64,000 nt of DNA from Cichorium intybus (GCA_023525715.1 CM042012.1:55982705-56046704), one strand, 5' to 3'. Numbered from the stretch's first letter, positions 1 to 17,166 are shown. Numbers and translations are program-made. The notes: generated by a model from the letters alone, not told the origin.

Positions 1-710
1 AAGTCTATTTAGGTTGCCCTCATAGCTAGAGGTTGAACAGAAAAACCGGGAGAAAGAAAGGTTGATTTATTATGTGATTAATAAATCATTAGAAATAAAA
101 TAAATAGTTTATTAATATATTAAAGTGATAATATATTAATTAGAAACTATATTAATTAATTAGAAATTAATCTGGAATTAATTGGAATTAATTTGGTGAT
201 TAATTGAATTAATTAAAGGTGCAGGGGCTGATTTGTAATTGTTTAATAGTTGAGCAATAGATAATTATAATATATATATATGGAGAACGAAAATTAGGAT
301 ATTTATATCCATAATTTTCGAATTATATATATAGATAAATAAGGGTTTGAATTTAAAGATAAAATGTTTATCCGGTTTGAATTCGAATAAGGCTTATCTG
401 TTAAACCCTTGAGGCTATAAATAGGGAGCCCCATTACCCCATAAGGACCACGAAATTTTAAGGGTTTTTTTCCTATCTTTGGTTTTTCGAGTTCCCTAGC
501 TTCTGGGTGTGACTCCATTTGAGGCAAGGCATTTGCGTTGCTTAGCTTGCAAGAAACAACTAAAATGTTAGTTTTCTGATTTTATTTTTTAGTTATTTTC
601 TTGTGGCCTTTAGGAATTTATTATATGTTCAATTAGAAGAAAACATAGATCCAATCTAGGTTGCATGTGAACTTAGGATTTTAGCTCATAGATTTGCATA
701 AAACCTTTCA
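1..710 (+). mobile_element. Copia-type LTR, left end outside window
   Basis: The stretch matches the order of the complete LTRs at 15566-16315 and 31453-32220: the 'GGTTGCCCTCATAGCT' block, alternating TTAAT/ATTAAT runs, 'GCAGGGGCTGA', 'TTTAATAGTTGAGCAATAG', a TATA box, and an end in 'AAACCTTTCA'. It is followed by TTTACATGG, not by the TGGTATCAGAGC primer site that follows a 5' LTR in this family. It is therefore a 3' LTR of an element lying to the left, or a solo LTR. Its first bases (TGTTGGATTAGG in relatives) are missing or outside the window. Confidence 0.8.
417..424 (+). promoter_or_regulatory. LTR TATA box
   Basis: TATAAATA lies about 290 bp before the LTR end, at the same relative place as TATAAATA at 16022 in the related LTR. 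This is the likely Pol II core promoter of the LTR. Confidence 0.6.
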
Positions 711-1924
<1,214 letters not shown>

Positions 1925-2139
1925 ACAAGGATCAATTGAAGACCAACAAAAGGTTGAGAACTTGAGGCCAAATCTCATCCGTCCATTATTTTAGATCTAT
2001 GGCTATTATTAATGAGTATTTTGTAATTATAAATACATTTGAATTAATTTAATTTAATTTAAATATTGTATAAGGGTAGTAGAGTAATTAAACATTTTTC
2101 CAATTTTATCAACTCCTATAATCTCTCATTATTTCCCTA

Positions 2140-2440
2140 TTTCTATGTTTCTCTCGTTCTCTCTGTGGTGCTCTCTCTCTAAATAGGGCTCATCCGACTT
2201 CCCCTCCTCATCGTCGTATTCGTTATCACCAATCAACACCACCTTGCTGATCGCCAACAACCCTATAGAAAGCACCGTGACTAGCAATTCATCCGCTAAC
2301 AGCAACGCATGCCGACATTCACACCTTCCTGTCGTCCATAATTACAACCCACATATGGATGACGATTTGATCCGATTGAAGCACTTAAGAATTATATTGA
2401 AGCAAATAGTATCAGAGGTCAAATATATTAGTATTTAGTA
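2140..2440 (+). other. CT-rich leader plus gene-start-like patch inside E1
   Basis: A CT-rich run (TTCTCTCGTTCTCTCTGTGG and CTCTCTCTCT) precedes an open stretch less AT-rich than its surroundings, about 2185-2425. It can be read as a serine/asparagine-rich N-terminus ending in HMDDDLIRLKHLR-ILKQIVSE and meets a potential splice donor (GAG/GTCAAA). I do not recognise the protein. It resembles a captured host-gene 5' end, as in E3, but could also be the element's own leader. Confidence 0.35.
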
Positions 2441-3039
2441 AGGGTTTTTTTATTTTGCTACATTCCATGTGCCTCGAATCAATTCTAGAGCACTATTGGG
2501 TATTGCAATTAAAAACAAGGTATTGCTTCGTTATCTATATATTCAATCTTTTGACATATGTTTAGCTTTTTGAACTCTCGAATCTTCCTTCATTGAAGAA
2601 CCATGTGATTTACGGTTTATGATCGATTATTGTTTAGTTAAAATTTAACCATGAATTACATAAATAAATCATTTTAACATCTTTTTGATATTTTTAGTGT
2701 ATTTACATGTATTTGTTATAATCGTTTAATCATTTATGATTAAGTCGTCGAGTAAATACTTTTATCGATTGTGTTTGAAATCATTTTTTGTTTTTCATTA
2801 ATCATCACAGATTAACGATTTTACACAAAATCTCGACCCAAAATTCTTGTGTCCATGTGAGTTACGATTTTATATATTTGATTTTGTTTGGATGAAATAT
2901 TTATTAAGCTTGATTTTGATGTTATTATCTAATCATTTTTAGGTACATTATATTTGGATTCGATTACATTCTTTCTTGACACATGCACCTAAAGATGATG
3001 TGAGTTTCCTACCAAGAGTATGATTGAATTCTTTTTAAA

Positions 3040-3900
3040 GTTTGTGAATGCTGAAAGATTACAAAAGATTAGTGTTGAATGTTGTATGTTTAATCATCAA
3101 CGACTAACACTTAAAAATGATTTATGTTTGAAAACAATGAGTTAACATGTTTAATCATCAATGATTAACACTGTAACAAACATGTTCTGTTTAATTTTTT
3201 ATTGTAATAATAATCATCGTTGATGAATAGTGTTAATCATTGATTATTAACACCGTAACAACCACTTTCTATTAATTATTGGCATATTTAATTTGACCTA
3301 AATATTTTTGCATAATAATTAGAACATCTGTTATAATCATTTATGATTATAACAATGACTGCATAAATAAACAGAACAATAGTTATAATCATTTCTGATT
3401 ATAACTTTCAACAGGTTTAATATGGTTATGACATTTATGATTATAACTAAGGTTGCATAGATGATTAGAACACCGATTATAATTTTTGTGCAACTTTAAT
3501 ATAGTTTGTAAATTACTTTTTTTAATATCATTAAACTCGATTTTGCAGGTGTGAATCCAAGAATAACAATGATTACAGGTGCCCATTATTTGTTTATGAT
3601 TAAAAATGTATTGCATTTTTTGGCTACATTGTGATGCAACCATCGATGATTAAAACCGCGTTGTCTTTTTTCTCTACATTGTCTTCTAATCATTTACGAT
3701 TAAAATTGTATTTTATTCTGCAAATATTTGCATTCTTTATCTTTACATTGTGTTCTGTTCATTTTATATTTACAACAATATTCATAGATGATTACAATTG
3801 TATTCAAAGTTTTTCACGTCTACAAATATATTAAAAACTAATTCAATATAAATATAAAACTACATTGTGTTTTATAATCATTAATGATTGAAATCGTATA
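3040..3900. repeat. Array of AATCATNNATGATTA-type palindromes in E1
   Basis: At least a dozen variants of a dyad of the form AATCAT-NN-ATGATTA occur at irregular spacing, for example TAATCATCAATGATTAAC near 3155, ATAATCATTTATGATTATAA near 3337, ACCATCGATGATTAAAAC near 3639 and TAATCATTAATGATTG near 3875. Confidence 0.7.
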
Positions 3901-4224
3901 AATCAAATTATACAATGAAAAAAATATTTATTGATAGAAATATGATAATTACTATCTATTAATAAAATAAAAATTAAAAAATAAGTAAAAAATTGACGTT
4001 ATATAATCTGAAATTATTAAAAAATAAAAATTAATTTTTTAGTTTTTTTTAGTAACTAACAATTAGAATCCCAGATTTTAGAAATCAGAATCCTATATTT
4101 TAGAAAACTATAATTTTATTATAATTTAATTGAAATACATAATTACTAATATGCTCTTATAATTTGATTGACCCAGAACTGTCCTCGCGATCTCAACCTT
4201 TTTGTTAGGCTCGATTGATCCTCC

Positions 4225-4227
<3 letters not shown>

Positions 4228-4309
<82 letters not shown>
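4228..4309. repeat. (TA)n microsatellite
   Basis: About 80 bp of pure TA at the right border of E1. Confidence 0.95.
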
Positions 4310-4312
<3 letters not shown>

Positions 4313-4629
4313 AAATTAATTGTCATAAGTACCGGTTAAGTACAATAAGCTAAAGAATTCTTGAGTTGTACTAATTAATTAGTTGAATGTTCAAGATCTT
4401 TATTATTAAAATAATTTTATATTATTATGTATTCTTTTTAATCAAACTAATATGGTTTAACATATAGGTTAAAAACACTCTTTTGAGTGTTATTGGTGAA
4501 TTGGTATAAAGTTGAATAGTTGTGGGAGTTTAAAATGAAAGAGAGATACACAAGGTTTGCAAGAATTTTGATCATAAAAAATCAAACTTTAAATTATTTG
4601 GATAGAATGAACATACATACATATATATA
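4310..4629. other. AT-rich spacer, ending in a short CATA/TA run
   Basis: No coding or terminal-repeat signal except the short ACATACATACATATATATA at its right end, which borders E2. Confidence 0.5.
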
Positions 4630-6731
<2,102 letters not shown>

Positions 6732-7358
6732 TAGGTTCTTGTGAGAACCTAAAAAACCATGAGATCTTGAGAACTCACTCTGATTGGTTAGATCATAAAA
6801 GGGCATGATAGTCATTTAACAAATCTCATTTAATTTGGATTTTTTTTATTTTTGGCAACAATAATGTCAATTCCTAAAAATAAGTCTAATCAATTTCAAA
6901 TTTCAAATTTTAAAAATAATAAGATGAAATTAATATCAGAATTTTTTCCAGATTTTTGTTTCTTTAAATATCAGAATTTTCGAATTTTTTTTAAATAGAT
7001 TTTTGGAATTTAAAATGCATACGTTTTTTCATAATTACAGGTGCATATATACATATTCATAGGTGCATATATGCATATTCTCTAAATTCATATATACACA
7101 TTCTTATCTTTAATATATTAATGCAAATAATAAAAAATCGATTTATTAAAAACAATAATATCCAACCGTTTTCAACGATAAATACAAATTTATTAGAAAC
7201 TATGAACGATACATACAAAAAAATATAAAAACAACAAAAATCCTAGATATCTTCATTTTTCAGTTTGTCACTTTTCACTTCATCAATTTGTTGGATAAAT
7301 TTCTTCAAAATCTGCAAGAAAATTACTAAAAATTAATATAAATGTATATCTGAAAACA

Positions 7359-7815
7359 TTAAAATAAATACATACATGTATATACACATATGAACAAATA
7401 AACATTTATTATTGCATATATGCAAATACGCACACATGTGTACATGAACAAGTTGAAATACATATGGACATATGTATAAAAATGCATATATTCATACATA
7501 TATGCATATATGCACATACGCACACATGTATAAATACACATATAAACAAAATGATATATACACACCTTTATAAAAATGCATATGTATATGTGCACGTATG
7601 TACATGGGTATATGTGCACATATGCACCTACATATATACACACATATGTGCACATATACACCTACAAATACATGAAAAATACACACATATGTGCACATAT
7701 GCACCTACAAATACATGATAACTACACACATATGTGCACATATGCAACTACCAAAACACGAAAAATACACACACATGTGCACATATGCACCTACATATAT
7801 ACACATATATACACA
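7359..7815. repeat. Palindromic CACATATGTGCACATATGCAC repeats in E3
   Basis: Degenerate units built from ACATATGTGCACATATGCAC followed by CTACAAATACATGAAAAATA. The last three units, about 7640-7800, form a clear tandem of about 57-60 bp. Open frames on both strands (MHMCTYVC-like) are products of this low-complexity repeat. Confidence 0.8.
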
Positions 7816-8238
7816 TTTGAATTCTAAGCAAGTCAACATAAAAATGCTTGTGAGACGTAATGTAGCGATTGTCAAACTTTTGTCACTTGCAAGTGGGATA
7901 TTCATTGAACATGTGGGAACTTCATTGAACATACTCAAAAACCAGAGTTTGAATTCATGAGCTTTGATTTATCATGAAGAACTTTCGTCTCTGGCAAGTG
8001 GGGAAATTCATTGAAGTACAACTCCTACAGCACAAACTACCTCTATTTCATCCCCAATTAAATTCAGCACGACACTTCTTAAAATTCTTGAAACAATCTT
8101 GAAATTAATAGAATGTTGGACAGAGAACTTGTATCGACAATCTTGAAACAATTTCTTGAAACAATCGGTTAAATGATTCCAGAACAATGAAGTTTGACCA
8201 GGAAACAACAAATTAATGCTAACGAACAATGAATTCGA

Positions 8239-8649
8239 CTACCAATATAAACAGTCACATACCAGATCACCGGTGACGAAGATGTCAGAGAAGAAAACGT
8301 CGATTGGTCGAAAGTCAGAACTCAGACAGGGTTGGTCGGCAAATCCGGCCACCTCTTCTCTTGCGTGAAATCGAAATGCTGGTGAGATGGTGCAGGAGGC
8401 ATGAGAGGAAGACGACGACCATGGAGGAGGAAGAAACTCCGGCGGATTTCGTTTAGGGTTTTTGGATATCAACCGAGAAATTTTGGTGCGACCTGTGTAT
8501 AAGGCGGCATACGCCTCGATGTCGAGTTGCTCACCACTGATAATAGGTCTCCGTTGCTGCTGCTGCGACAACGATTCATCGTCTCCGCCGTTCGTGTAGA
8601 TCTCGTCAGTCATCTGTCCAGATGCTTCTTCCTCGGTGTCCATAATCAC
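8239..8649 (-). pseudogene. CSN1: Captured fragment of COP9 signalosome subunit 1 (CSN1/FUS6) first exon
   Basis: Minus-strand open frame. From the ATG at 8641-8643 it encodes MDTEEEASG, then IYTNGG, then RRPIISGEQLDIEAYAAL and YTGRTKISRL. This matches the N-terminus of plant CSN1 as I recall it (EEASG, TNGG, RRPIISGEPLDIEAYAALYKGRTKI, RLLF). CSN1 is a PCI-domain subunit of the nuclear complex that removes NEDD8 from cullins. The match stops at about 8468-8470, where the frame runs into unrelated sequence (ISKNPKRNPPEF) starting AAACCCTAAACG, a junction to another fragment. Only about 58 of roughly 440 residues are present, so it cannot encode CSN1. The frame lies inside E3 with its CT-rich leader upstream, so it was probably captured by the transposon. 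Confidence 0.75.
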
Positions 8650-9163
8650 ACCGTTTCGTAGGGTTTCGTTCCACGAAGGGATTTCGATTCGAAGCTTTCA
8701 GTCACTTGTTGCCCCCTTGAGAACTCTGAGTAGACGGATTCACCGTTTCGCGTAACGATCTCATCCGAGTAAGATGCTAGCTGTTGGGGTTTTTCTTTGT
8801 TTGGATTTCTCACCGCCGATGGGCTTATCGGAACTTCCGATGGTGCTGGTGTGCAATTTGGAGTCGACGGAGAGAGCAGAGGAAGACGAAGACGCGTGAA
8901 AGAGAAAGAGAGAGAGAAGGAGAGACGGTTTTAGCGGACCTGTTACCTAATTAATTGGGATGTTTCTAATTTAGCTAAATTTGATTTGTTTTGTTATATC
9001 AAAATTACCCCTGATTTCTTCTTTAAAATGTCGAATGTACCATAGAAATTACTATTAATTACAAAACTGCCATAATACATCATAGCCTTTGATTTTTTTG
9101 ATCTAGTGGTCCACAAAGGGTTCTCAAGATCTCAGGAAAATATGAGTTCTCAAATGAACCTTA

Positions 9164-9900
<737 letters not shown>

Positions 9901-10015
9901 GCTACTTTGTAATGTAAAATTTCTGAAGTCTACGACCTATCCCAATCACCCTCCGAGACCGTGGGTCCTGTACACAACATAATGAATTAGAAAAGAAGAC
10001 CTAATAACCAATTTT

Positions 10016-10354
10016 TCACAATTGACTGACTGAAGCAAGATTCAAATCAAGTGTAGGAATATAATAGACATCAGTGAGAGATATATGAAGGGTAGCAACT
10101 GAACCAATACCCTCTACTGGTATAGGTGTATCACTAGCATACATAACAAAAATAGGAGAAATAGGTGATAACGAAGAAAATGATGACAAATGTGGTGACA
10201 TATGCTGAGATGCACCAGAATCCAATATCCACAAGGATGAAGGAATATCTGAAGTACTGGACGAGGACAAACCTGAATGAGACATAGTAGCTGACATGAT
10301 AGCATGATTGGAGGCAGGGAACTGTCTAAACTGCTCAAAAACTTGAAGATCCAA
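10016..10354 (-). pseudogene. Copia aspartic protease remnant
   Basis: 112-residue minus-strand frame with WILDSGASQHM, the Copia protease active site (DSGAS), followed by the family pattern PVEGIGSVA and VYYIPTLDLNLASVSQL. It lies between the gag remnant (higher coordinates) and the integrase remnant (lower coordinates), the usual gag-protease-integrase order. The protein normally frees Gag and Pol products from the polyprotein. Confidence 0.85.
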
Positions 10355-10385
10355 AGTTGATGGTGAGTGATCGTCGTATCAGCCT

Positions 10386-11290
10386 TTATAGAAGGTGCAA
10401 TAGTAGTAGTGAACTCTGGAGGAAGAAAAGGTGGAAATGAGGGGCGAGGCTGTTACTGCTCAGAAGTCTTGTTTTGCTGCTGTTGATTTCCCTTGGCAAG
10501 CAAAAAGGGACACTCATACTTCCAATGATTCTTCTGTTCACAAAATACTTTTGGTCTAGAATTATTTGAGACGTGGACCCATTGTGGAACAGGAAGAACA
10601 AAAGGAGTGGTGGCTTATTTGGATCCTTTATTAGTTTGAGATTTGATACGTACGGGTTTCTTCAACAATCAACTCATGAACAACTGAATCGACCGTATGA
10701 AGAGGAACACGATTAAGATTTATTCCATATAAGCCTTCAAAATTTTTCATAAACTTTCAAGAACTAAAGTAACCGCTGCTCTTCCCTTCTAGAAATGCAA
10801 GGCTTAAAGGCCTTCAAGTCAACAGATTCTATGAGAGCTAACTAATCCCCCAAATCAGACATAGGAATCCTAAATAATCAGATTATTATGTTGGATGGTT
10901 TGAATATCAAATTATAACTAATATTGTTTTTCAAAATTAGACTGAGTGTACAACCTATCCAAGTGATCCCAAACTTTCTTTACCGTGTCATACTTGGCCA
11001 ACTGAGTGTCAATTGAATGAATTACAGAATTGTTAATCCATCTGATAATCTTGGAATTAACAGTCTCCCATGAATCCAATAATATCACATAATTTGCTGC
11101 CTTCTCACCTGTCGGTTTACCCTTCACACATTTAACAATCCCCTACATATTATTGCCCGCATGAAATTCTTCATTACATAACTCTAACATGCATAGTTTT
11201 CGATCAAGTTCGGTACTAATTGACAAAAGAGAACCATCTCTTAGAGCCATATTGAAAATAGACAATCAAACAAAGAATCCAAAACCAACA
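10386..11290 (-). pseudogene. Copia gag remnant with degraded zinc knuckle
   Basis: The minus-strand stretch at 10918-11127 encodes WETVNSKIIRWINNSV then LAKYDTVKKVWDHLDRLY, the conserved UBN2-type Copia Gag core. Around 10480-10560, in another frame, NHWKYECPF with a nearby KGNQQQQNK looks like the CCHC nucleocapsid region followed by a Gln-rich linker. Several frame changes separate these parts, so the gene is non-functional. Confidence 0.75.
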
Positions 11291-11550
11291 CCAAAATATG
11301 AAAAATCGAAAACTATCAAAACCCTCAAGATCGAATAAATCAGCAACAGACAAACGAAACATCAAAAACAATCGAAACCCTCGAAACTGAACAAATCATA
11401 CCAAACCGAAAACAGAAACGAACCAGAAAAACATACCCAAAAATAGTAAAAATCTTCGAAAAACGAACTCACCGAGGTGAGTTTGATCCGCACAAAATTA
11501 GCGTGCCAGCTACAAGTTGTCCCCAACAATCATAAATGAATGATCAAATA

Positions 11551-11564
11551 GAACTTTGATACCA
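11551..11564 (-). other. Primer binding site (tRNA-Met type) of Copia remnant
   Basis: On the minus strand the sequence reads TGGTATCAAAGTTC, one substitution away from the plant Copia site TGGTATCAGAGC in the first twelve bases. It marks the 5' boundary of the internal region, so the 5' LTR should lie at 11565 and above. Confidence 0.6.
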
Positions 11565-11886
11565 TATTAACTAATAAACAATAAAAACAAAAGACGACTA
11601 ATGTTTCATTATTGAGATAAAAATATAAATACAAAGAAAAAAACAACTATACGTAAAAAAAATATATCTAAAATTAACCTAGCTAAATAAGTAACTAAAT
11701 ATATCAAAACAATATTAGCTCAATAAGTTAAATAGGCAAATATATATGATGAGCGTTGGCACTAACTTATACTTCACACAATCATGTTCGCTAAATTAAC
11801 ATTCCTTATAATATAGGCTATTTTTTCTTTTCGATAGAATCTTGTATTTCTTAAAAAGGCCATTTACTAGAAAACATGCATCGACA
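11565..11886 (-). mobile_element. Probable 5' LTR of the Copia remnant, boundary unresolved
   Basis: AT-rich sequence directly outside the primer site. I cannot find a clean TG start or a second LTR copy for comparison, because the 3' half of the element is missing. The right boundary is arbitrary, and the hAT element at 11887 interrupts the same flank. Confidence 0.35.
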
Positions 11887-12640
11887 CAGGGCCGGTCCTG
11901 AGCATGTGCAGGGTGTGCGACCGCACAGGGTCCGTGTCGTTTGGGGGCCCCGAAATTTATTTATAAGTACTGTATAATACCCGATATATATTAAATTTGA
12001 GCAATGAGTTAGTAAGTTATATCTTAGTCAAGCGGTATGGCCGCTTGTTACTTGAAGCTTGTGGCCTGTGGTCGAATCTCGTGACTAGTTCTTAAGCAAG
12101 AATGATTTAATTTTTGTTGCCAGCGTCGTTCTCTTCCACTTTTCAGTGGAGTTTTGCTTTTCCAACATATATGTCAAGCATTAAATTAATTATTTGTTAA
12201 CACTTTCCATTTATCCCTTTAGATTGAGTATTTTTTTTTAACAAATCAAAAGCCCATTAATATATTATAATTATTTACAACAAAGCCTATTAATTAGTTG
12301 TTTATTAATTCTTTTTATTTAGCACATTAGATTTATTATTCCCAATTTATCATTACACTTGTTGTATCAATCAAGACATACAAATGTCGACGACAATAAA
12401 AATTCTAGTTTTAGCCTTCTCAATTGTTGATCAATTCCAATTTTCCAAGAATGCTACGAGAGCCTCTCGATTTATGTAGCTATATAAGATTATCTAGTGT
12501 AATACAATTCTTTTGTTTTTGATTATTTTCATAACAATTATGGTAGTTTTAATGAATTTTAGTTATAGGTAAAAAATTATATTTAGGGGCCAACTTTTTA
12601 ATTTTCGCACAAGGCCCTTAAAATCATCGGACCGGCCCTG
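11887..12640. mobile_element. Non-autonomous hAT transposon with 8-bp target duplication
   Basis: Begins CAGGGCCGGTCCTGAGC and ends ATCATCGGACCGGCCCTG, inverted termini starting CAGGGCCGGTCC, typical of plant hAT elements. The 8 bp before (CATCGACA) and after (CATCGACT) agree in 7 of 8 positions, the target-site duplication length of hAT. It is 754 bp long with no transposase frame, so it is a deletion derivative. Inside lies a tRNA-like segment (12025-12085). Confidence 0.9.
12025..12085 (+). other. tRNA-like box A / box B segment inside hAT element
   Basis: TAGTCAAGCGG at 12025-12035 fits the Pol III A box (TRGYNNARYGG). GGTCGAATC at 12070-12078 is one change from the B box. The spacing of about 45 bp fits a tRNA-derived promoter. 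It could be a SINE head inserted in or captured by the hAT element. No cloverleaf complete enough for a functional tRNA is apparent. Confidence 0.45.
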
Positions 12641-12648
12641 CATCGACT

Positions 12649-13064
12649 CACCCTAAAAATATGCAAACACAATAAAAAGATTACTTTCCCGTAAGTGGAA
12701 TTACTATATTCTATACATATATATCATTCTTATTAAAATAATACTTCAATTATTAACGAACAGTATTTATAGTTAACATAAAAAAAGATAAATATATACA
12801 TGTGTTAAATATATGTCAATTGTTTGGTTATTGAAATAGTTCTGAAAGTATGTGACCAAACAAATGTTGCAATACATCAAACATATCATTAAGTTGACTT
12901 AATCCTATAACGTGTATCAAATTTTATGACGCATAGAAATACATTTATGATGGAACTTTATTTAGGTAAAACAACAAATATCGACGTTTATGCAATTATC
13001 TTTTAATAAACTTGGAATGCACACAAGGAATGATGACTTCCTTCTATAAGACTTCACCTATCTT

Positions 13065-13066
<2 letters not shown>
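12649..13066. other. AT-rich DNA, nothing recognised
   Basis: It continues the flank interrupted by the hAT element. No coding or repeat signature seen. Confidence 0.5.

Positions 13067-13129
<63 letters not shown>
13067..13129. repeat. (TA)n microsatellite
   Basis: 63 bp of TA at the left border of E4. Confidence 0.95.
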
Positions 13130-13131
<2 letters not shown>

Positions 13132-13294
13132 TGTAGGTTCAAATACAATTTACATCTATTGTGATAATGTAGGACTGATTCTTGTCCAATCATTTGTGAG
13201 GGGCACTTTAGTAACTTAGTATAATAATTAATGATATTTATTTTCTCTCTCTACCAATTTCCTTATTATACGATCAATTTATACACCCTCCACC

Positions 13295-13620
13295 ATCATT
13301 CTCTCTCTCTCAAAACCCTAACCCCAAATCGAACGTGAAAATGGTGCTTAGAACACCTTGCTCTGATCGACAATCCACGTCGCACGTGGTGAACATGATG
13401 AATTCGGTGCAGGCTCTCACAAGAACAGCGACGAGGAAGATCGATGCGGCGAGGACGAACCGGAAGATCATCGAGAAATTTTTTTGCGCTTGATAAGGTC
13501 TGCGGCGAGGACGAACCGACGAGGAAGATCATCGAAAAAAATTTGCGCTTGAAAACCGTTAGTTCTAAAGCGGGACCGGTGACTAGAGGTGTTAGATGAG
13601 CATGTTTGTCAGAGATAGAG
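13295..13620 (+). other. GC-rich gene-start-like patch in E4, internally duplicated
   Basis: After TCTCTCTCTCTCAAAACCCT an ATG near 13341 opens a short frame (MVLRTPCSDRQSTSHVVNMM, then TRKIDAARTNRKIIEK). A block of about 50 bp (GGCGAGGACGAACCG to GATCATCGA) is repeated, about 13446-13480 and 13504-13545. I do not recognise the gene. A long minus-strand frame across it is likely a shadow of the GC-rich composition. It resembles a captured host 5' end. Confidence 0.35.
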
Positions 13621-13764
13621 AAGAAGCACCATCGGAGATGGTCGTCGGAGATGGTGGTTACGCTGGAGCAATTTGTAGCTATCCGAACTTGATTTTGATG
13701 TTGACGAGATGACGATCCAATGATATATACGACTTGACGAGATGGATTCTTCAACAATTGTGTG

Positions 13765-14240
13765 ATTGTAACATTCTCTAAGAATGCTTGCATTCTCTAA
13801 GAATAATATAGAGAAAAAAGGCATAAAGAAAAAGATCCAGGAGTACTGCCTAAATTAAAAGGTATTCTTAGAGAATCGTTTGATTGTTTTGAACATTTGT
13901 TTGTATTCTTGGAAAATGTTAGGTACGTGTTTCATACACAGAGGTACTTTTTCATTGTTATAATGTATGTATTCTCTAAGAATGGACTTTTTCATTGTTA
14001 TAATGTGTTTATTCTCTAAGAATGAAATACAGGAAATTCGTTTGTAACACAGAAAACCAAAACTGTATTTCACAAATTCTTAGAGAATACTTCATATCAA
14101 ACTGTATTATCAAAGAATACATCATATTAAACTGCATTTCAGGACAAGAATTGCTCTTTTACAACTCTGTTACAAACATACCATTCTTAAAGAATAATTC
14201 ATATTACACTGCATATCACGAATTCTCAGAGAATTTGTCT
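13765..14240. repeat. Array of ATTCTCTAAGAAT palindromes in E4
   Basis: Copies in both orientations: CATTCTCTAAGAATG twice at 13770-13806, TATTCTTAGAGAATCG near 13863, TATTCTCTAAGAATG near 13970 and 14010, ATTCTTAGAGAATAC near 14077, CATTCTTAAAGAATAA near 14182 and AATTCTCAGAGAATTT near 14221. Confidence 0.8.
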
Positions 14241-14574
14241 GTAACGCACAAAACCAAAATTACTTTACGCTCTATTTCTCTGTCGCTCTAATTGATTTGA
14301 AACGAGAATATGTGTATATTATTGATACTTGAGAATAGGATCGTGTTTCCGTGATCGTAGGAATTGTTATTTAAAACATAATATTTTTCCTAATCTATAG
14401 GTTCCAATTAATGACGTTTATGCCCTTTCCTCCCGTTTTTTTTCAGTTTATTTTATATTCTTTCAACTTATTTACAAAAATGCGACCATCATCATAGCCA
14501 CTTCTTTTTCCAATCCAATGGTCCAAAAATGGTCCTACAATCACACAATAATTAGTAAATGTATTTAATACTAA

Positions 14575-16315
<1,741 letters not shown>

Positions 16316-16316
16316 G

Positions 16317-16328
16317 TGGTATCAGAGC
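16317..16328 (+). other. Primer binding site, tRNA-iMet type
   Basis: TGGTATCAGAGC lies one base after the LTR end (CCATCA-G). It is the standard plant Copia site for minus-strand priming. Confidence 0.92.
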
Positions 16329-17022
16329 ATAGATATGTTTTCTGTTGAATAGTTGTAATAGAAGAATTGTTATTAGGGTTTATTGAATTTAAAACCCTTG
16401 TCCTCAAGATGTCGACTTCTTGCTAGGGTTTTAGAAACCCTAGCCTCCACCCTGTAGTTTTCGAAAATTAGAAGGCTCCTCTAGGGTTTTTCTATTTTTG
16501 GTAAATATGATTATTTAATAAATGGAAACCCTTGGCCTTATTTTCGATAACTTAATGGGCAAGGAATAGGATTAAATTAAATTGTTTAATTTGTTAATCC
16601 TTGTGTAATTTAATTAATTTAATTAATTGTTAATTAAAAGACAAACATTAAATCACTTCAGGTTTAATTTAAATTTTAATTAAAATTGTTTTAATTTCGA
16701 TAATTTAAAAGATGAACCTAAATATTTTAAAATGTTTAAATTACACCTTATACATATTATTATTAAAAGTTAATACCTATATGTATAAGATTAAGTCAGT
16801 CAGATCGCTAGTATGCCTCATTCAGAAATCTGTCTATAAAGGGGGTATAAGGAAACGGCCTATAAAATGGCGGTTGAATGGGTGTCCACTCTCACCCACC
16901 GCTCCCTTGATCAGTGGACTGTCGTTAGCAGAACGGATTTGATGGGACAAAAGAACATTCAATAAAACCCAATCTAGTTACTTTAGGAAAATGTGAATAG
17001 TATACTAACCCATGAAGTCACA

Positions 17023-17100
17023 CATTACACTTTATGAATCGTTAGTGGAGCTCGTGTGGTTAACCGGTACGCTAATAGGGATTCATAAAGAGTGGTAATG
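17023..17100 (+). repeat. Hairpin H1 of copy A with conserved apical motif
   Basis: Three nested stems: CATTAC/GTAATG, CTTTATGAATC/GATTCATAAAG (11 bp, perfect) and GTTAGTG/CGCTAAT. They enclose GGAGCTCGTGTGG, TTAA, CCGGTAC. The counterpart in copy B is 30594-30671. Structural roles are inferred; pairing and compensatory changes are seen directly. Confidence 0.8.
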
Positions 17101-17114
17101 GGTATCCCATAAAT

Positions 17115-17166
17115 TATCATTGTTGATGGAGCTCGTGTGGTTAACAGGCACATCAATGTGAGATGA
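17115..17166 (+). repeat. Hairpin H2 of copy A
   Basis: Inner stem GTTGATG (17122-17128) with CATCAAT (17151-17157) encloses GGAGCTCGTGTGG, TTAA, CAGGCAC. The copy B counterpart at 30538-30573 has the stem ATTAACG/CGTTAAT: two stem positions changed on both strands with pairing kept. Confidence 0.8.

Larger units (their letters stand above)
1925..4227. mobile_element. TA-flanked inverted-repeat element E1 (2.3 kb)
   Basis: Between two (TA)n tracts. The left end reads AAGGATCAATTGAAGACCAA then AAAAGGTTGAGAAC. The right end, reverse-complemented, reads GAGGATCAATCGAGCCTAAC then AAAAAGGTTGAGATC, an imperfect terminal inverted repeat of about 40 bp. About 220 bp inside the left end is a CT-rich leader and gene-like patch (2140-2440). 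The right half is an array of short palindromes. No transposase is visible, so it is non-autonomous. Insertion bounded by TA repeats recalls the rice Micron class; the superfamily is not determined. Confidence 0.7.

Noticed and set aside
303..527. 74-residue minus frame in the first LTR
   Set aside because: Lies in LTR promoter sequence and has no family features.
7359..7938. Cys/His/Tyr-rich frames on both strands (MYMCTYVC, MHMYMCTYV)
   Set aside because: Produced by the palindromic ACATATGTGCACATATGCAC repeat; a real metal-binding protein would not read similarly on both strands.
13296..13793. 165-residue minus frame in E4
   Set aside because: Runs antisense through a CT-rich leader and duplicated block; low-complexity Ser/His/Arg-rich, with no known domain.
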